DNA of 64,000 bases from Actinomycetota bacterium (GTDB lineage Bacteria; Actinomycetota; Humimicrobiia; Humimicrobiales; Humimicrobiaceae). Each line of letters begins with the position of its first letter. The first letter of the stretch is position 1. Position numbers and translations under genes: made by a program. The notes under the pieces were generated by a model. That model saw nothing but the letters and a program-made list of their open reading frames with translations. It searched no databases and had not been told where the DNA came from. Location: assembly GCA_028698215.1 (NCBI GenBank), contig JAQVDY010000002.1, positions 62,001 through 126,000 on the forward strand, written 5' to 3'. This document shows positions 1 to 8,301 of this stretch, piece by piece.

Positions 1-22
1 AAAATTGCAAATGGAGGCTTAA

Positions 23-907
23 ATGTTAATAGATGCTCATACCCACCTGTGGCCTGGTGACGAGACCACGCCTTCAATGGTGGCTTATTTGAAGAAAAGA
101 AATATCTGGGATCCTTCCAGCAGGGCCTTAACAGCAGAAGGTTTGCTGGAAGTAATGGATAAGGAAGAAATTGAAATCAGCCTGGTTGCCGGTATATCTT
201 TAAAGACCGGGGCTGATAATGAGGTATACCGAAAAGTAAATAATTACCTGGCATCAGAGATAAATAAAGGCAACCAACGTCTTTTGGGATTAGCAGTAGC
301 TGATCCTTTAGGGGGCCAGTCTTCCCTGGACCTTATTAAGGAATTTATTGAAGATTTTGGTTTTAAGGGATTAAAGCTGCACCCTTCATTTCAGGAATTC
401 TACCCCCATGACCAAAAGCTATATCCCTTGTACGAATTAATGGAAAACTATAGGCTGCCAATTCTTTTCCACACCGGTTATATAGGTATTGCCCCCTTTA
501 AAAATTATTATTCCATGCCGGAATATTTGGATCAGGTAGCCGGAGACTTCCCTAATCTTACCATATTGCTGTCCCATGCAGGTAAGCCCTGGTTTGACGA
601 TACTGCAGTCATGCTCAGGAAGCATGCTAATGTGTATGTGGATGTTAGCAGTAATATGGGGCGGCCACAGGATTTAGCCTATAAGCCTATGGAAGAATTC
701 TTATATAAAGTAAAGATATGGGTAGGTAATTTTGACCGGTTACTGTTTGGTTCGGACTATCCGTTATATGACCAGAGGGACACCTTATCTGCTATATACA
801 GAGCGGCTGATTCTCTAAACCAAACTTATAATAATTTTATTTCAGATGACGATATGGAAAAAATATTTTACAGAAACAGTCAAAAATTAATAGATTCGTG
901 GGGGTAA
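23..907 (+). CDS. Amidohydrolase family metal-dependent hydrolase
   Basis: The 294-residue protein has the layout of the Amidohydro_2 family of TIM-barrel hydrolases. An N-terminal DAHTHLWPG motif supplies the HxH metal ligands (His6, His8). Later come LKLHPSF near 115, LFHTGY near 148, LLSHAG near 185 and FGSDYP near 245, which match the remaining metal and catalytic positions. GGAGG at 13-17 with 5 nt spacing supports the ATG. The stop is 1 nt from the next gene, a PEP-hydrolase-like TIM barrel, so the two are probably co-transcribed, perhaps with genes left of the window. The substrate cannot be read from sequence; members hydrolyse or decarboxylate carboxylic acids and cyclic amides. Confidence 0.85.
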   Translation: MLIDAHTHLWPGDETTPSMVAYLKKRNIWDPSSRALTAEGLLEVMDKEEIEISLVAGISLKTGADNEVYRKVNNYLASEINKGNQRLLGLAVADPLGGQSSLDLIKEFIEDFGFKGLKLHPSFQEFYPHDQKLYPLYELMENYRLPILFHTGYIGIAPFKNYYSMPEYLDQVAGDFPNLTILLSHAGKPWFDDTAVMLRKHANVYVDVSSNMGRPQDLAYKPMEEFLYKVKIWVGNFDRLLFGSDYPLYDQRDTLSAIYRAADSLNQTYNNFISDDDMEKIFYRNSQKLIDSWG

Positions 908-908
908 A

Positions 909-1742
909 ATGGCAAAGAGATATTCAAGAGAAGAAATACTGCAACAGCTTCGGGAGCAGGTTAGCAACAATAAAGCCGTATTTATGTTTGGAGCAGGCAT
1001 AGGGCTTACTGCCAAATGTGCAGAATTAGGAGGGGCGGACCTAATTGGCCTTTATTCGACTGCCTTTTGGAGGATGATGGGTACTTCTTCCCTTATGGCC
1101 TGGTTGCCTTATTCCAATGCTAATGACGAACTGGTAAAATATTCAAAAGCCATTCTTCCCGTGGTCAAGCATACACCATGCATAGCGGGCATAGGTGCCC
1201 ATGATCCTACCAGGGACATAAATTTATTTGTAGATGAGATTATGGATTTGGGTTTTTCAGGAGTCAGTAACGAACCTTTTGTTGGTATTTATGGAAAAGG
1301 TTTTGCCGATATGCTGGAAAATGCGGGGATTGGCTTCTCCCGGGAAGTAGAATTGATTAGGATAGCACACCGCAACAATATTTTTACCCTTGCCTGGACG
1401 TTCGATGCTGGCCAGGCAGAAAGAATGGCGGAAGCAGGAGCAGATGTAATTGGGGCTATGATTGGTTTGACTGCTGGTGGTTTAAGCGGAGCCAAGGATA
1501 CCATAACACTGGAAAGTGCGGTCCGGGATACCCAAGAGATTTGCAAGGCTGCTCAAAAAATAAACCCTGATGCCATTATTATTACCCACGGGGGACCATT
1601 TGAAGACGTAAAAACGGCTCAATATTCTATTTTGCATACAGATGCGGTGGGTTATGCCTCTGGTTCCAGCGGAGAAAGAATTCCTACCGAAAAGGCAATT
1701 ATCGATATTACTAAAGAGTATAAGGCAATGAGCACTGGTTAA
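909..1742 (+). CDS. PEP-hydrolase-like TIM-barrel protein (PF09370 type)
   Basis: This 277-residue TIM-barrel protein matches the phosphoenolpyruvate hydrolase-like family, which also forms the C-terminal part of plant Tm-1. Family features seen are FMFGAGIG near residue 26, LIGLYSTAFWRM near 45, GIGAHDP near 99, GFSGVSNEP near 120, and ITHGGPFED plus YASGSSGERIPTEKAI near the C terminus. Its start follows the amidohydrolase by 1 nt, implying translational coupling. Members usually neighbour UPF0261/Tm-1-like ATP-binding proteins and amidohydrolases; a UPF0261 partner could lie left of the window. The true reaction is not well established, so the name describes the family rather than the function. 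Confidence 0.8.
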   Translation: MAKRYSREEILQQLREQVSNNKAVFMFGAGIGLTAKCAELGGADLIGLYSTAFWRMMGTSSLMAWLPYSNANDELVKYSKAILPVVKHTPCIAGIGAHDPTRDINLFVDEIMDLGFSGVSNEPFVGIYGKGFADMLENAGIGFSREVELIRIAHRNNIFTLAWTFDAGQAERMAEAGADVIGAMIGLTAGGLSGAKDTITLESAVRDTQEICKAAQKINPDAIIITHGGPFEDVKTAQYSILHTDAVGYASGSSGERIPTEKAIIDITKEYKAMSTG

Positions 1743-1915
1743 TTTTTGCCAGGTATGTTTTAAGGCTAAATTTTAGTAAACTGGCTCTGTAGCCTGGGAT
1801 GGAATGGCTAATAAAAGGTATGTCTGGAATAGGGAAGGTTAGCCTTATTTATATATACCTGTTTATTTTGTAGAATAAAAATGTTTATTAATATTAAAGC
1901 TGCCCATATCAAGAT

Positions 1916-2806
1916 ATGAATGATGCAGAGTTTCTAAAGGAATTAATACGACGTAAGAATAGTATTGACCGCAAAGAAAAATTTGAACAGTTCTTTAAAT
2001 TTATATTTAACAATATCCGCGATGGCATCAGTATCCTGGATGTAAATTTGAATATAATCGGGGTTAATTCCCTACTGGAGAACTGGTTTTCGCATAAAAT
2101 ACCTTTTATCGGGGAAAAATGCTATAAAATATATCATAACCGGCAGGAACCATGCGTGGGATGCCCTACCTTAAAAGCAGTACAGCAAAAACGTACCATA
2201 AGGGGGATAATGCCTTACGATGAGCCAGAGAAAGAAAAAAACTGGCATGAGATTTATTCCTTTCCCCTATACAATGAAAATAATGAAGTGGAAGCTATTA
2301 TCGAATATATTAAGGACCCTACTGAAACTTCCAGCTATAAAAAAGCAGTGAATGATTTAAAGCAGAAACTGAATTTTCAAAAACAAACTATTTCTGATCA
2401 GGAAACAGCCTTAAGAGTCCTGATTAATCAATCTAAAAAAACCGGGGACGATGTTTCCAAGAACATGATTTACAATATAAATATTTCTTTAAAACCAATA
2501 ATCCATAGTCTAAAAATAAGGTTAAAGGATAAGGAAGAACTAAAATATTTAGAAATCCTGGAGCAGAGGCTGGATAAGATTGCCTCTCCTTTTTTAAAAA
2601 GGATAAGTTCCCAGGAATATAATTTAACTCCCACTGAGATACAGGTAGCAAAACTTATAAGGGAAGGTAATAAAATAAAGGATATTGCCAGCATGCTGCA
2701 GGTTTCGGTAAAAACGGTATGCTTCCATAGGATGAATATCAGAAAGAAACTCAAGCTGGTAAACAGTAATGCTAATCTCCAGACCTACCTTAGTAAATTA
2801 AATTAG
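1916..2806 (+). CDS. PAS-LuxR transcriptional regulator with Cys-rich PAS
   Basis: The 296-residue protein has an N-terminal PAS domain (about 20-130), a coiled region (about 135-165) and a C-terminal LuxR/GerE helix-turn-helix (about 232-285, beginning LTPTEIQVAKLI with VSVKTVCFHRMNIRKKL as the recognition region). The PAS domain carries CYKIYHN followed by PCVGCP. This Cys...CxxCP pattern recurs in PAS sensors of anaerobes and may bind a metal or sense redox state. There is no receiver domain, so it is a one-component sensor. It sits between the hydrolase pair and the OYE gene and may regulate them. No clear Shine-Dalgarno precedes the ATG. Confidence 0.8.
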   Translation: MNDAEFLKELIRRKNSIDRKEKFEQFFKFIFNNIRDGISILDVNLNIIGVNSLLENWFSHKIPFIGEKCYKIYHNRQEPCVGCPTLKAVQQKRTIRGIMPYDEPEKEKNWHEIYSFPLYNENNEVEAIIEYIKDPTETSSYKKAVNDLKQKLNFQKQTISDQETALRVLINQSKKTGDDVSKNMIYNINISLKPIIHSLKIRLKDKEELKYLEILEQRLDKIASPFLKRISSQEYNLTPTEIQVAKLIREGNKIKDIASMLQVSVKTVCFHRMNIRKKLKLVNSNANLQTYLSKLN

Positions 2807-2943
2807 TGCTAGTTTATTACTAGTAATTTCACTTAAATAGACCAGTATTTACTATACAGGCTATTATGTTAGAATTTTTATTAGTAAAAAAAGCTTAAAT
2901 TATCCAGGCATAAAATTAATAAAATCAAATCTAGGGGGGACAT

Positions 2944-4203
2944 ATGAGCAACAAAGATACCGCTCTGGCGCAACCAATCAAGATAGGTAAAAGGACGGCT
3001 AAAAACCGGTTTGTCATCCAGCCTATGGAATGCGCAGATTCTAGTGATACCGGTGGGTTTTCTGAAAGGTCACTAAGGCGTTACCGAAACTTGTTTGAAG
3101 GTGATGCAGGGGTAATAGTTTTTGAATCTATTACCATGCAGTATGATAGCAGGGCACGAAATGCCCAAATAAGCCTACAGCCGGGAAACAAGGACAACAT
3201 CAAGGAATGGGAAAATTTCATTAAGGAAATGAAGAAAATTAACCCTGACCCATTACTGATAGTCCAGCTTAACCACTCTGGTGAAGTATCTGGCAGCTCC
3301 TTTTCTAAAAGAGTATGTGTTAAGCCCCTCCATGGCTTTGGGGGAGAAGTTATTGGTGAGGATTACGTAGAAGACACTATTGATTTGTTTGTAGAAGCAT
3401 CCAGGATTTTATATGAACTGGGGGCTGACGGGGTAGATTTGAAGTTCTGCCATGGTTATTTTGGTTCTCAGGTATTGAGACCATATAATGACCGAAAATG
3501 GAAATACGGCGGACCCTGGGAAAACAGGAGAAGATTTGCTTTTGATATGGTAGAAAAAGTTAGAGACTTGGTGGACGATAAGTTTATAGTAGGCTCCAAG
3601 GTATCCATGTGGGAAGGATTTCCTGGAGGACAGGGTACCGCAGGTCCAGATACCGGAATTATCGATTTAACTGAATCCATTGACCTTTGTAAAGGCCTGG
3701 AGGAAAGGGGAGCAAACTTTATACTTGAATCTACCGGCAACCCTTCAGTAACCATGGAGCTACACATGCCCTACAGGAAAAAACCGGATGACGTATACCT
3801 GCACTTTACCATGGCCAAAACTATTAAGGAAAATGTGGGCAAAGACATGGTAGTTATGGGCGGTGCATATTCTGTTCTCAACGACGGGCATAATTTCTTG
3901 CGTGCAGTACAGCCTGAATGGAATTCACTCTTCCACTGGGGTAACTACAATATAGAGCACGGATATGCCGATATGGTTGCTTTGGGAAGGCAGTCCTTAG
4001 CCGATCCCAAACTTCCAGCTAAATATCTGGAAGACAGGGAAGATGAGATTAAATGGTGTGTTGCCTGTGACAAATGTGTTGAACTGTTAATTAGGCAGGA
4101 AAATGTTGGCTGTGCAGCACATTACAGGGAATATACTGATATTCTACGAAAAGCCAGGAAAGAACAAGGCACATTGAGGGCTAAGGTAACTGCTGAAGAC
4201 TAA
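2944..4203 (+). CDS. Old yellow enzyme-type flavin oxidoreductase with C-terminal 4Fe-4S motif
   Basis: The 419-residue protein is an FMN TIM barrel of the NADH:flavin oxidoreductase/OYE family. Visible signatures are AKNRFVIQPME near the N terminus, LNHSG near 115, GADGVDLKFCHGYFGSQVLRPYND near 165 (the HGY..L..F region) and ADMVALGRQSLADP near 345. Residues 372-390 hold Cys-x2-Cys-x2-Cys-x11-Cys, the 4Fe-4S motif of 2,4-dienoyl-CoA reductase and trimethylamine dehydrogenase. The protein ends 29 residues later, so the FAD/NAD(P)-binding half of those enzymes is missing; electrons must come from a separate partner. AGGGGGG precedes the ATG. The substrate is unknown. Confidence 0.85.
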   Translation: MSNKDTALAQPIKIGKRTAKNRFVIQPMECADSSDTGGFSERSLRRYRNLFEGDAGVIVFESITMQYDSRARNAQISLQPGNKDNIKEWENFIKEMKKINPDPLLIVQLNHSGEVSGSSFSKRVCVKPLHGFGGEVIGEDYVEDTIDLFVEASRILYELGADGVDLKFCHGYFGSQVLRPYNDRKWKYGGPWENRRRFAFDMVEKVRDLVDDKFIVGSKVSMWEGFPGGQGTAGPDTGIIDLTESIDLCKGLEERGANFILESTGNPSVTMELHMPYRKKPDDVYLHFTMAKTIKENVGKDMVVMGGAYSVLNDGHNFLRAVQPEWNSLFHWGNYNIEHGYADMVALGRQSLADPKLPAKYLEDREDEIKWCVACDKCVELLIRQENVGCAAHYREYTDILRKARKEQGTLRAKVTAED

Positions 4204-4239
4204 ACAGCAGTAATTTATATCTAAAACTGATAGACCCCT

Positions 4240-4280
4240 AGCTCCCCTTAAGACCTAATATGGTTTTAGGGGGAGCTTTT
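4240..4280 (+). terminator. Rho-independent terminator after the OYE gene
   Basis: Arms at 4240-4255 and 4262-4277 pair over 16 bp with G-T wobbles around a TAATAT loop, and a short T run follows. It lies 36 nt after the OYE stop codon. Confidence 0.85.
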
Positions 4281-4286
4281 ATTTGG

Positions 4287-4303
4287 TGGTCCCTGATGGA
4301 CCA
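4287..4303. repeat. Short inverted repeat upstream of the methyltransferase
   Basis: TGGTCC-CTGAT-GGACCA forms a perfect 6-bp palindrome with a 5-nt spacer, 73 nt before the next ATG. It could be an operator or a chance hairpin next to the terminator. Confidence 0.3.
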
Positions 4304-4375
4304 TCTTGATATTATTGTCTATTATCATTATTCTAGCTTTGATGTTAAAAATAATATTAGGGGAGACGTTAAATT

Positions 4376-5023
4376 ATGGCCGGAACCTGTAAAATATGCG
4401 GCAGCAGAACAACTGAGTTAAGGTGCCAACCCTCCAAAATAATTTACCATGTATGCAGCAATTGCCAGTATATCTGCAAAGATGATGCTTTTTTAGTATC
4501 TGATATCGAACAGAGACAAAGATATCAACAGCATAATAATTCATTAGGTAACCCTGGATACAGGGCTTATTTTAATGATTTTATCCAAGCGGCGGTAATT
4601 CCTTTCTGCAATGGAAAGAATGGGCTTGACTTTGGCAGCGGCCCTTCTCCGGTTTTGGCATTAATACTGGAGGAAAAATATGGTTTTATGATGGATACCT
4701 ATGACCTTTTTTTTGCCCCGTTTAAAATTTATGAGGATAAAAAATATGATTTGGTTACTGCTACTGAAGTGGTAGAGCATCTGGCCAACCCCTTAAAATA
4801 TTTCAGATTATTTAAAACCTTATTAAAGCAGGACGGCCTTCTTTCGGTAATGACGCAATTCCATCCTTCAGCCAGCAGTAAATTTTTGAAGTGGTATTAT
4901 ATCAGGGATATTACCCACATATCTTTCTATACTTTGGATACCATGAAACATATCGCGGAAATATTGGGTTTAATTATATTGTACACTGATAACCAAAAAT
5001 ATATTTCTTTTAAAACATCCTGA
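4376..5023 (+). CDS. SAM-dependent methyltransferase with N-terminal zinc ribbon
   Basis: The 215-residue protein starts with a zinc-ribbon-like Cys quartet (Cys5, Cys8, Cys27, Cys30) followed by a class I methyltransferase domain. The SAM-binding glycine motif is GLDFGSGPSPVLAL near residue 83, and TATEVVEHLANP near 125 matches the post-motif acidic loop of Methyltransf_23 proteins. The substrate is unknown; homologues with this layout are found among sugar or small-metabolite methylases. AGGGGAG lies 9 nt before the ATG. It converges with the ATP-cone nuclease gene (13-nt gap) and appears monocistronic. Confidence 0.75.
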   Translation: MAGTCKICGSRTTELRCQPSKIIYHVCSNCQYICKDDAFLVSDIEQRQRYQQHNNSLGNPGYRAYFNDFIQAAVIPFCNGKNGLDFGSGPSPVLALILEEKYGFMMDTYDLFFAPFKIYEDKKYDLVTATEVVEHLANPLKYFRLFKTLLKQDGLLSVMTQFHPSASSKFLKWYYIRDITHISFYTLDTMKHIAEILGLIILYTDNQKYISFKTS

Positions 5024-5036
5024 CCTTAAAACCGGC

Positions 5037-5876
5037 TTAAAGCAGTAGCAAGGCCGCCCTGGCAAAAAGCTTGTCTACCGTATCCTGGTCTGTAGATAAT
5101 ATTTCAGCTATAATTGAAGGCGGAGTTTTTAAAAAGTCCTGTATGGTATATATGTTACTTTCAAACAGCTTTTGTTTCTCTTTCTTTTTTAATTCCGGCA
5201 GTATGGAAATAGGGTAAAGTTTCTTGTATTCAATATAATATTCAAGGTTTTTCTCTTCAGGGTAATGCCAAGCAATAAGGTTCAAATTTACACATTGTGC
5301 ATATTTAATAGCTTCAGTAGTACATTTGGTATTAGTAGCCAGCCAGGCTTGTGAAAATTGATAGGGATGGGAGTTATGGCGGTTTCCCTTCTTAAGGTCC
5401 AGAAACCTGGCATAGATATAAAGTACGGTTTTCAAGTCACTTTTGCTGCCAGGGTGGTTATGGTATTTACACTCCACCATGAAATGCCCTTGGTCTTTAT
5501 GGGCTATCACATCAATTTCATGTTCAACACAGAATCCTTTGACTATGGTGCCCACCTGGGTTTGGTAACCATAATGCTCCATCAGTTTTGCAAAGTACCT
5601 TTCAAAGGTAAAACCGGTAGGACCTATATCCATAATGGCTTCCTTTAAGGTATATTTTATAGCGGCTACCGGTTGCTTTTTTTTCAATTGGTGTAAGACC
5701 AGGCGGTAGATATCTTTAGATTTTGATACCTTTTGCAAATTTTTCTCAATATAAGCTATTATATATTCGACAATTTCAGGCTCTGTGCCTGCTTTCAGAA
5801 GGGATCTCCTTATTTTTCCCTTACTGTATAATTCCTTTTCTCCATCTTTTTTGATTATGTATCTGTGTTCTGTCAT
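5037..5876 (-). CDS. ATP-cone domain fused to Mrr-like PD-(D/E)xK nuclease
   Basis: The 279-residue protein combines three parts. Residues 5-90 are an ATP-cone (IIKKDGEKELYSKGKIRRSL), the allosteric nucleotide sensor of ribonucleotide reductases and NrdR. Residues 92-215 are a restriction-endonuclease-like domain with Asp122 in EIDVIAHK and Glu135-Cys-Lys137 in FMVECKYHN, a complete D...ExK active site. Residues 230-279 resemble a helix-hairpin-helix tail (SNIYTIQDFLKTPPSIIAEI). ATP-cone/nuclease fusions are a recognised architecture but their function is undefined; nucleotide-gated DNA cleavage or repair is an inference. No methyltransferase of an R-M type is adjacent, since the neighbour has a metabolite-type fold. 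Confidence 0.75.
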   Translation of the reverse strand: MTEHRYIIKKDGEKELYSKGKIRRSLLKAGTEPEIVEYIIAYIEKNLQKVSKSKDIYRLVLHQLKKKQPVAAIKYTLKEAIMDIGPTGFTFERYFAKLMEHYGYQTQVGTIVKGFCVEHEIDVIAHKDQGHFMVECKYHNHPGSKSDLKTVLYIYARFLDLKKGNRHNSHPYQFSQAWLATNTKCTTEAIKYAQCVNLNLIAWHYPEEKNLEYYIEYKKLYPISILPELKKKEKQKLFESNIYTIQDFLKTPPSIIAEILSTDQDTVDKLFARAALLLL

Positions 5877-6036
5877 ATCCCGGCTTCCATAAGCTTGATT
5901 TTTCGGATTTTCTCCATTTTACAGGTGGCGAACAATATATTCAACTTAAATTATTTACAGACAGCCTGGTTCAAGGTTGTTTTAGAAAATAACCATGGTT
6001 TTTATAGGGCAAATGTGCTTTAGGTTAATTAGCCTG

Positions 6037-6064
6037 TTGATAATATCCTGAAAATATTTATAAT
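6037..6064 (+). promoter_or_regulatory. Sigma-A-type promoter for the glmM operon
   Basis: TTGATA (6037-6042) and TATAAT (6059-6064) are separated by 16 nt. The predicted start is near 6071, about 37 nt before the first ATG at 6108. Confidence 0.6.
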
Positions 6065-6107
6065 TTTTTTAGCAATACTTAATATCCTTTTACCAAAGGG
6101 GTGCTTT

Positions 6108-6914
6108 ATGCTTAAACCTGAAGATTTCTTTGATCTGGAACAAAATTACCTCAAGGCACTGTTTGATGGGTGCCAGTATGTATGGGAAGGCCTAAAAAAT
6201 ATAAGGAGTTTTATTAAAGCAAACCTAAATCCCAATGTAGCCGGAATTAGAAAAGGGTCATCTTTTGTAAGCAGTGACCGGGTGCTTTATAAGGGCAGGG
6301 TAATAGAGGAAGGCTTGGAGATTGACAGCAGCCGGAACCAGGTTATAGAAAAGGGCCAAATTCTAGAGGGCGCTACCATTATTTATGCCGGTGCCTGTCT
6401 TATGGATGATAATATTTGTATAGGCCAGGGCACAGTAATAGAGCCTGGAGCCTTAATAAAAGGCCCTGCCATTATTGGTGACTATAATGAGGTCAGGCAG
6501 GGTGCTTATTTGAGGGGAAATGTAATAGTAGGCAATCACTGTGTAATAGGGCATACCACTGAAATGAAAACTGCAGTTATGCTGGGAGAAAGCAAAGCGG
6601 GGCACTTTGCCTATATCGGGGACAGCATATTGGGTAGAGTAAACCTGGGGGCAGGTACCAAACTGGCTAATTTAAAAATAATTGATTCTAATGTAGTCCT
6701 AAAAATCAACGAGAAAAATTATGATACGGAGCTGCGGAAATTCGGGGCTATCCTGGGAGATGGGGTAGAGACAGGCTGCAACAGTGTAACTTCCCCGGGA
6801 AGTTTGCTTTCAAAAGATGTCCTGCTTTATCCCAATACGACAGCCAGGGGATACTATGCACCCCTTAGCATTGTCAAGAATAAGCAAGTTCACCACATAC
6901 AAGAGAGGAAGTAG
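6108..6914 (+). CDS. Left-handed beta-helix nucleotidyltransferase-like protein (GlmU C-terminal type)
   Basis: The 268-residue protein has an N-terminal region of about 60 residues without the GlmU pyrophosphorylase signature, then hexapeptide repeats from about 70 to 230 typical of a left-handed beta helix (GATIIYAGACLMDDNICIGQG, VIVGNHCVIGH). Such proteins resemble the C-terminal half of GlmU and sugar-1-phosphate nucleotidyltransferases and form trimeric acetyltransferases. It sits 3 nt upstream of glmM, which points to UDP-GlcNAc synthesis, possibly as the GlcN-1-P acetyltransferase. No uridylyltransferase domain is present, so another gene must supply that step. AAAGGGG precedes the ATG. 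Confidence 0.75.
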   Translation: MLKPEDFFDLEQNYLKALFDGCQYVWEGLKNIRSFIKANLNPNVAGIRKGSSFVSSDRVLYKGRVIEEGLEIDSSRNQVIEKGQILEGATIIYAGACLMDDNICIGQGTVIEPGALIKGPAIIGDYNEVRQGAYLRGNVIVGNHCVIGHTTEMKTAVMLGESKAGHFAYIGDSILGRVNLGAGTKLANLKIIDSNVVLKINEKNYDTELRKFGAILGDGVETGCNSVTSPGSLLSKDVLLYPNTTARGYYAPLSIVKNKQVHHIQERK

Positions 6915-6917
6915 GTT

Positions 6918-8273
6918 ATGGGAAAATTATTTGGGACAGACGGCATAAGAGGGGTGTCTAACCGGTACCCCATGACTCCGGGTATGGCTATGAAAATAGG
7001 GCAGGCAGTAGCCCATATTTTAAGAAGAGACACAAAAGAGCATAAAGCCAGAATAATAATTGGCAAAGATACCAGGCTTTCAGGCTATATGTTTGAGAAT
7101 GCACTGGCTGCGGGCATTACCTCCATGGGGGCCGACGCTATTTTGGTGGGCCCCATGCCTACCCCGGGCATAGCCTTTTTAACTACCAATATGGATGCAG
7201 ATGCAGGGATAGTGATATCAGCTTCCCATAATCCTTTTGAAGATAATGGAATAAAAGTCTTTTCTAAAACCGGTTTTAAACTTAATGACCGGCAGGAAGA
7301 CCAGATCGAGCAGCTGGTGTTGGCGGACCAGCTGGATAATTATCTGGCTCTGCCGGAAAACATTGGCAAAGCCTACCGGGAAAAAGATGCCCTGGGAAGA
7401 TATATAGTTTTTCTTAAACATACCTTTCCCCGGGGCCTGAATTTAGAAGGGATGAAGATAGTTACCGATTGTGCCCATGGCGCTACCTACAAGGTTGCCC
7501 CATTGTTGTTTAGTGAGATGAGAGCGGATATAACTGCCATAAATGTAGAACCTGACGGTACTAATATAAACCGTGGATGCGGAGCATTGTATCCACAATC
7601 ACTAGCCCAAGAAGTATTAAGGAAAAAAGCAGATATAGGGCTTGCCTTCGATGGAGACGGGGACAGGCTAATTGTAGTGGATGAGCAGGGAAGCATTGTA
7701 ACCGGAGACCAGCTCCTGGCCATATTTGCCCGCTGGTTAAAAGAAGAAGGTCACCTATCCCGCGATACCTTGGTTACCACGGTTATGAGCAATATGGGAC
7801 TAACCCTGGCTATGGAAAAACTGGGAATAAAACAGATACAGGCAAAGGTAGGGGACAGGTTTGTATTGGAAGAGATGGTAAAAGCCCAGGCAATTATTGG
7901 GGGAGAAGACTCGGGGCATATTATTTTCCTGGAGCACCACACTACTGGAGACGGCATGCTCTCAGCCCTGCAGCTCTTAGCGGTTATTAAAAAAGCAAAA
8001 AAACCACTGTCCCAATTAAAAACAATTATGGAAGTGCTGCCCCAGGTTACCATAAACATAGAATTGGATAGCAAACCGCCATTAGAACAGCAGCCTGAAA
8101 TAATGAGCTGTATAAAACAGGTGGAAAAAAATCTAAAGGGGCAGGGAAGGGTGCTGGTAAGGTATTCAGGGACCCAGTCTTTATGCCGGGTGATGGTAGA
8201 AGGACCCACCAAGGAGGCAACCCAGGGATATGCCCAGGAAATTGCAGCAAAAATAAAGAGTATATTGGGTTAG
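6918..8273 (+). CDS. glmM: Phosphoglucosamine mutase
   Basis: The 451-residue alpha-D-phosphohexomutase converts glucosamine-6-phosphate to glucosamine-1-phosphate for UDP-GlcNAc and peptidoglycan synthesis in the cytoplasm. It opens with GKLFGTDGIRGVSN, the GlmM N terminus. The phosphoserine loop SASHNP is at 101-106, the metal loop DGDGDR near 240, the sugar-binding GGEDSGH near 323, and the phosphate-binding RYSGTQ near 415. Length matches GlmM (about 445-450). It starts 3 nt after the beta-helix gene and is followed within 30 nt by a nucleotidyltransferase-fold gene, so the three probably form one transcript. Confidence 0.95.
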   Translation: MGKLFGTDGIRGVSNRYPMTPGMAMKIGQAVAHILRRDTKEHKARIIIGKDTRLSGYMFENALAAGITSMGADAILVGPMPTPGIAFLTTNMDADAGIVISASHNPFEDNGIKVFSKTGFKLNDRQEDQIEQLVLADQLDNYLALPENIGKAYREKDALGRYIVFLKHTFPRGLNLEGMKIVTDCAHGATYKVAPLLFSEMRADITAINVEPDGTNINRGCGALYPQSLAQEVLRKKADIGLAFDGDGDRLIVVDEQGSIVTGDQLLAIFARWLKEEGHLSRDTLVTTVMSNMGLTLAMEKLGIKQIQAKVGDRFVLEEMVKAQAIIGGEDSGHIIFLEHHTTGDGMLSALQLLAVIKKAKKPLSQLKTIMEVLPQVTINIELDSKPPLEQQPEIMSCIKQVEKNLKGQGRVLVRYSGTQSLCRVMVEGPTKEATQGYAQEIAAKIKSILG

Positions 8274-8301
8274 GCTTTTAGGTACAAACCCCGGTGAAAG
8301 C

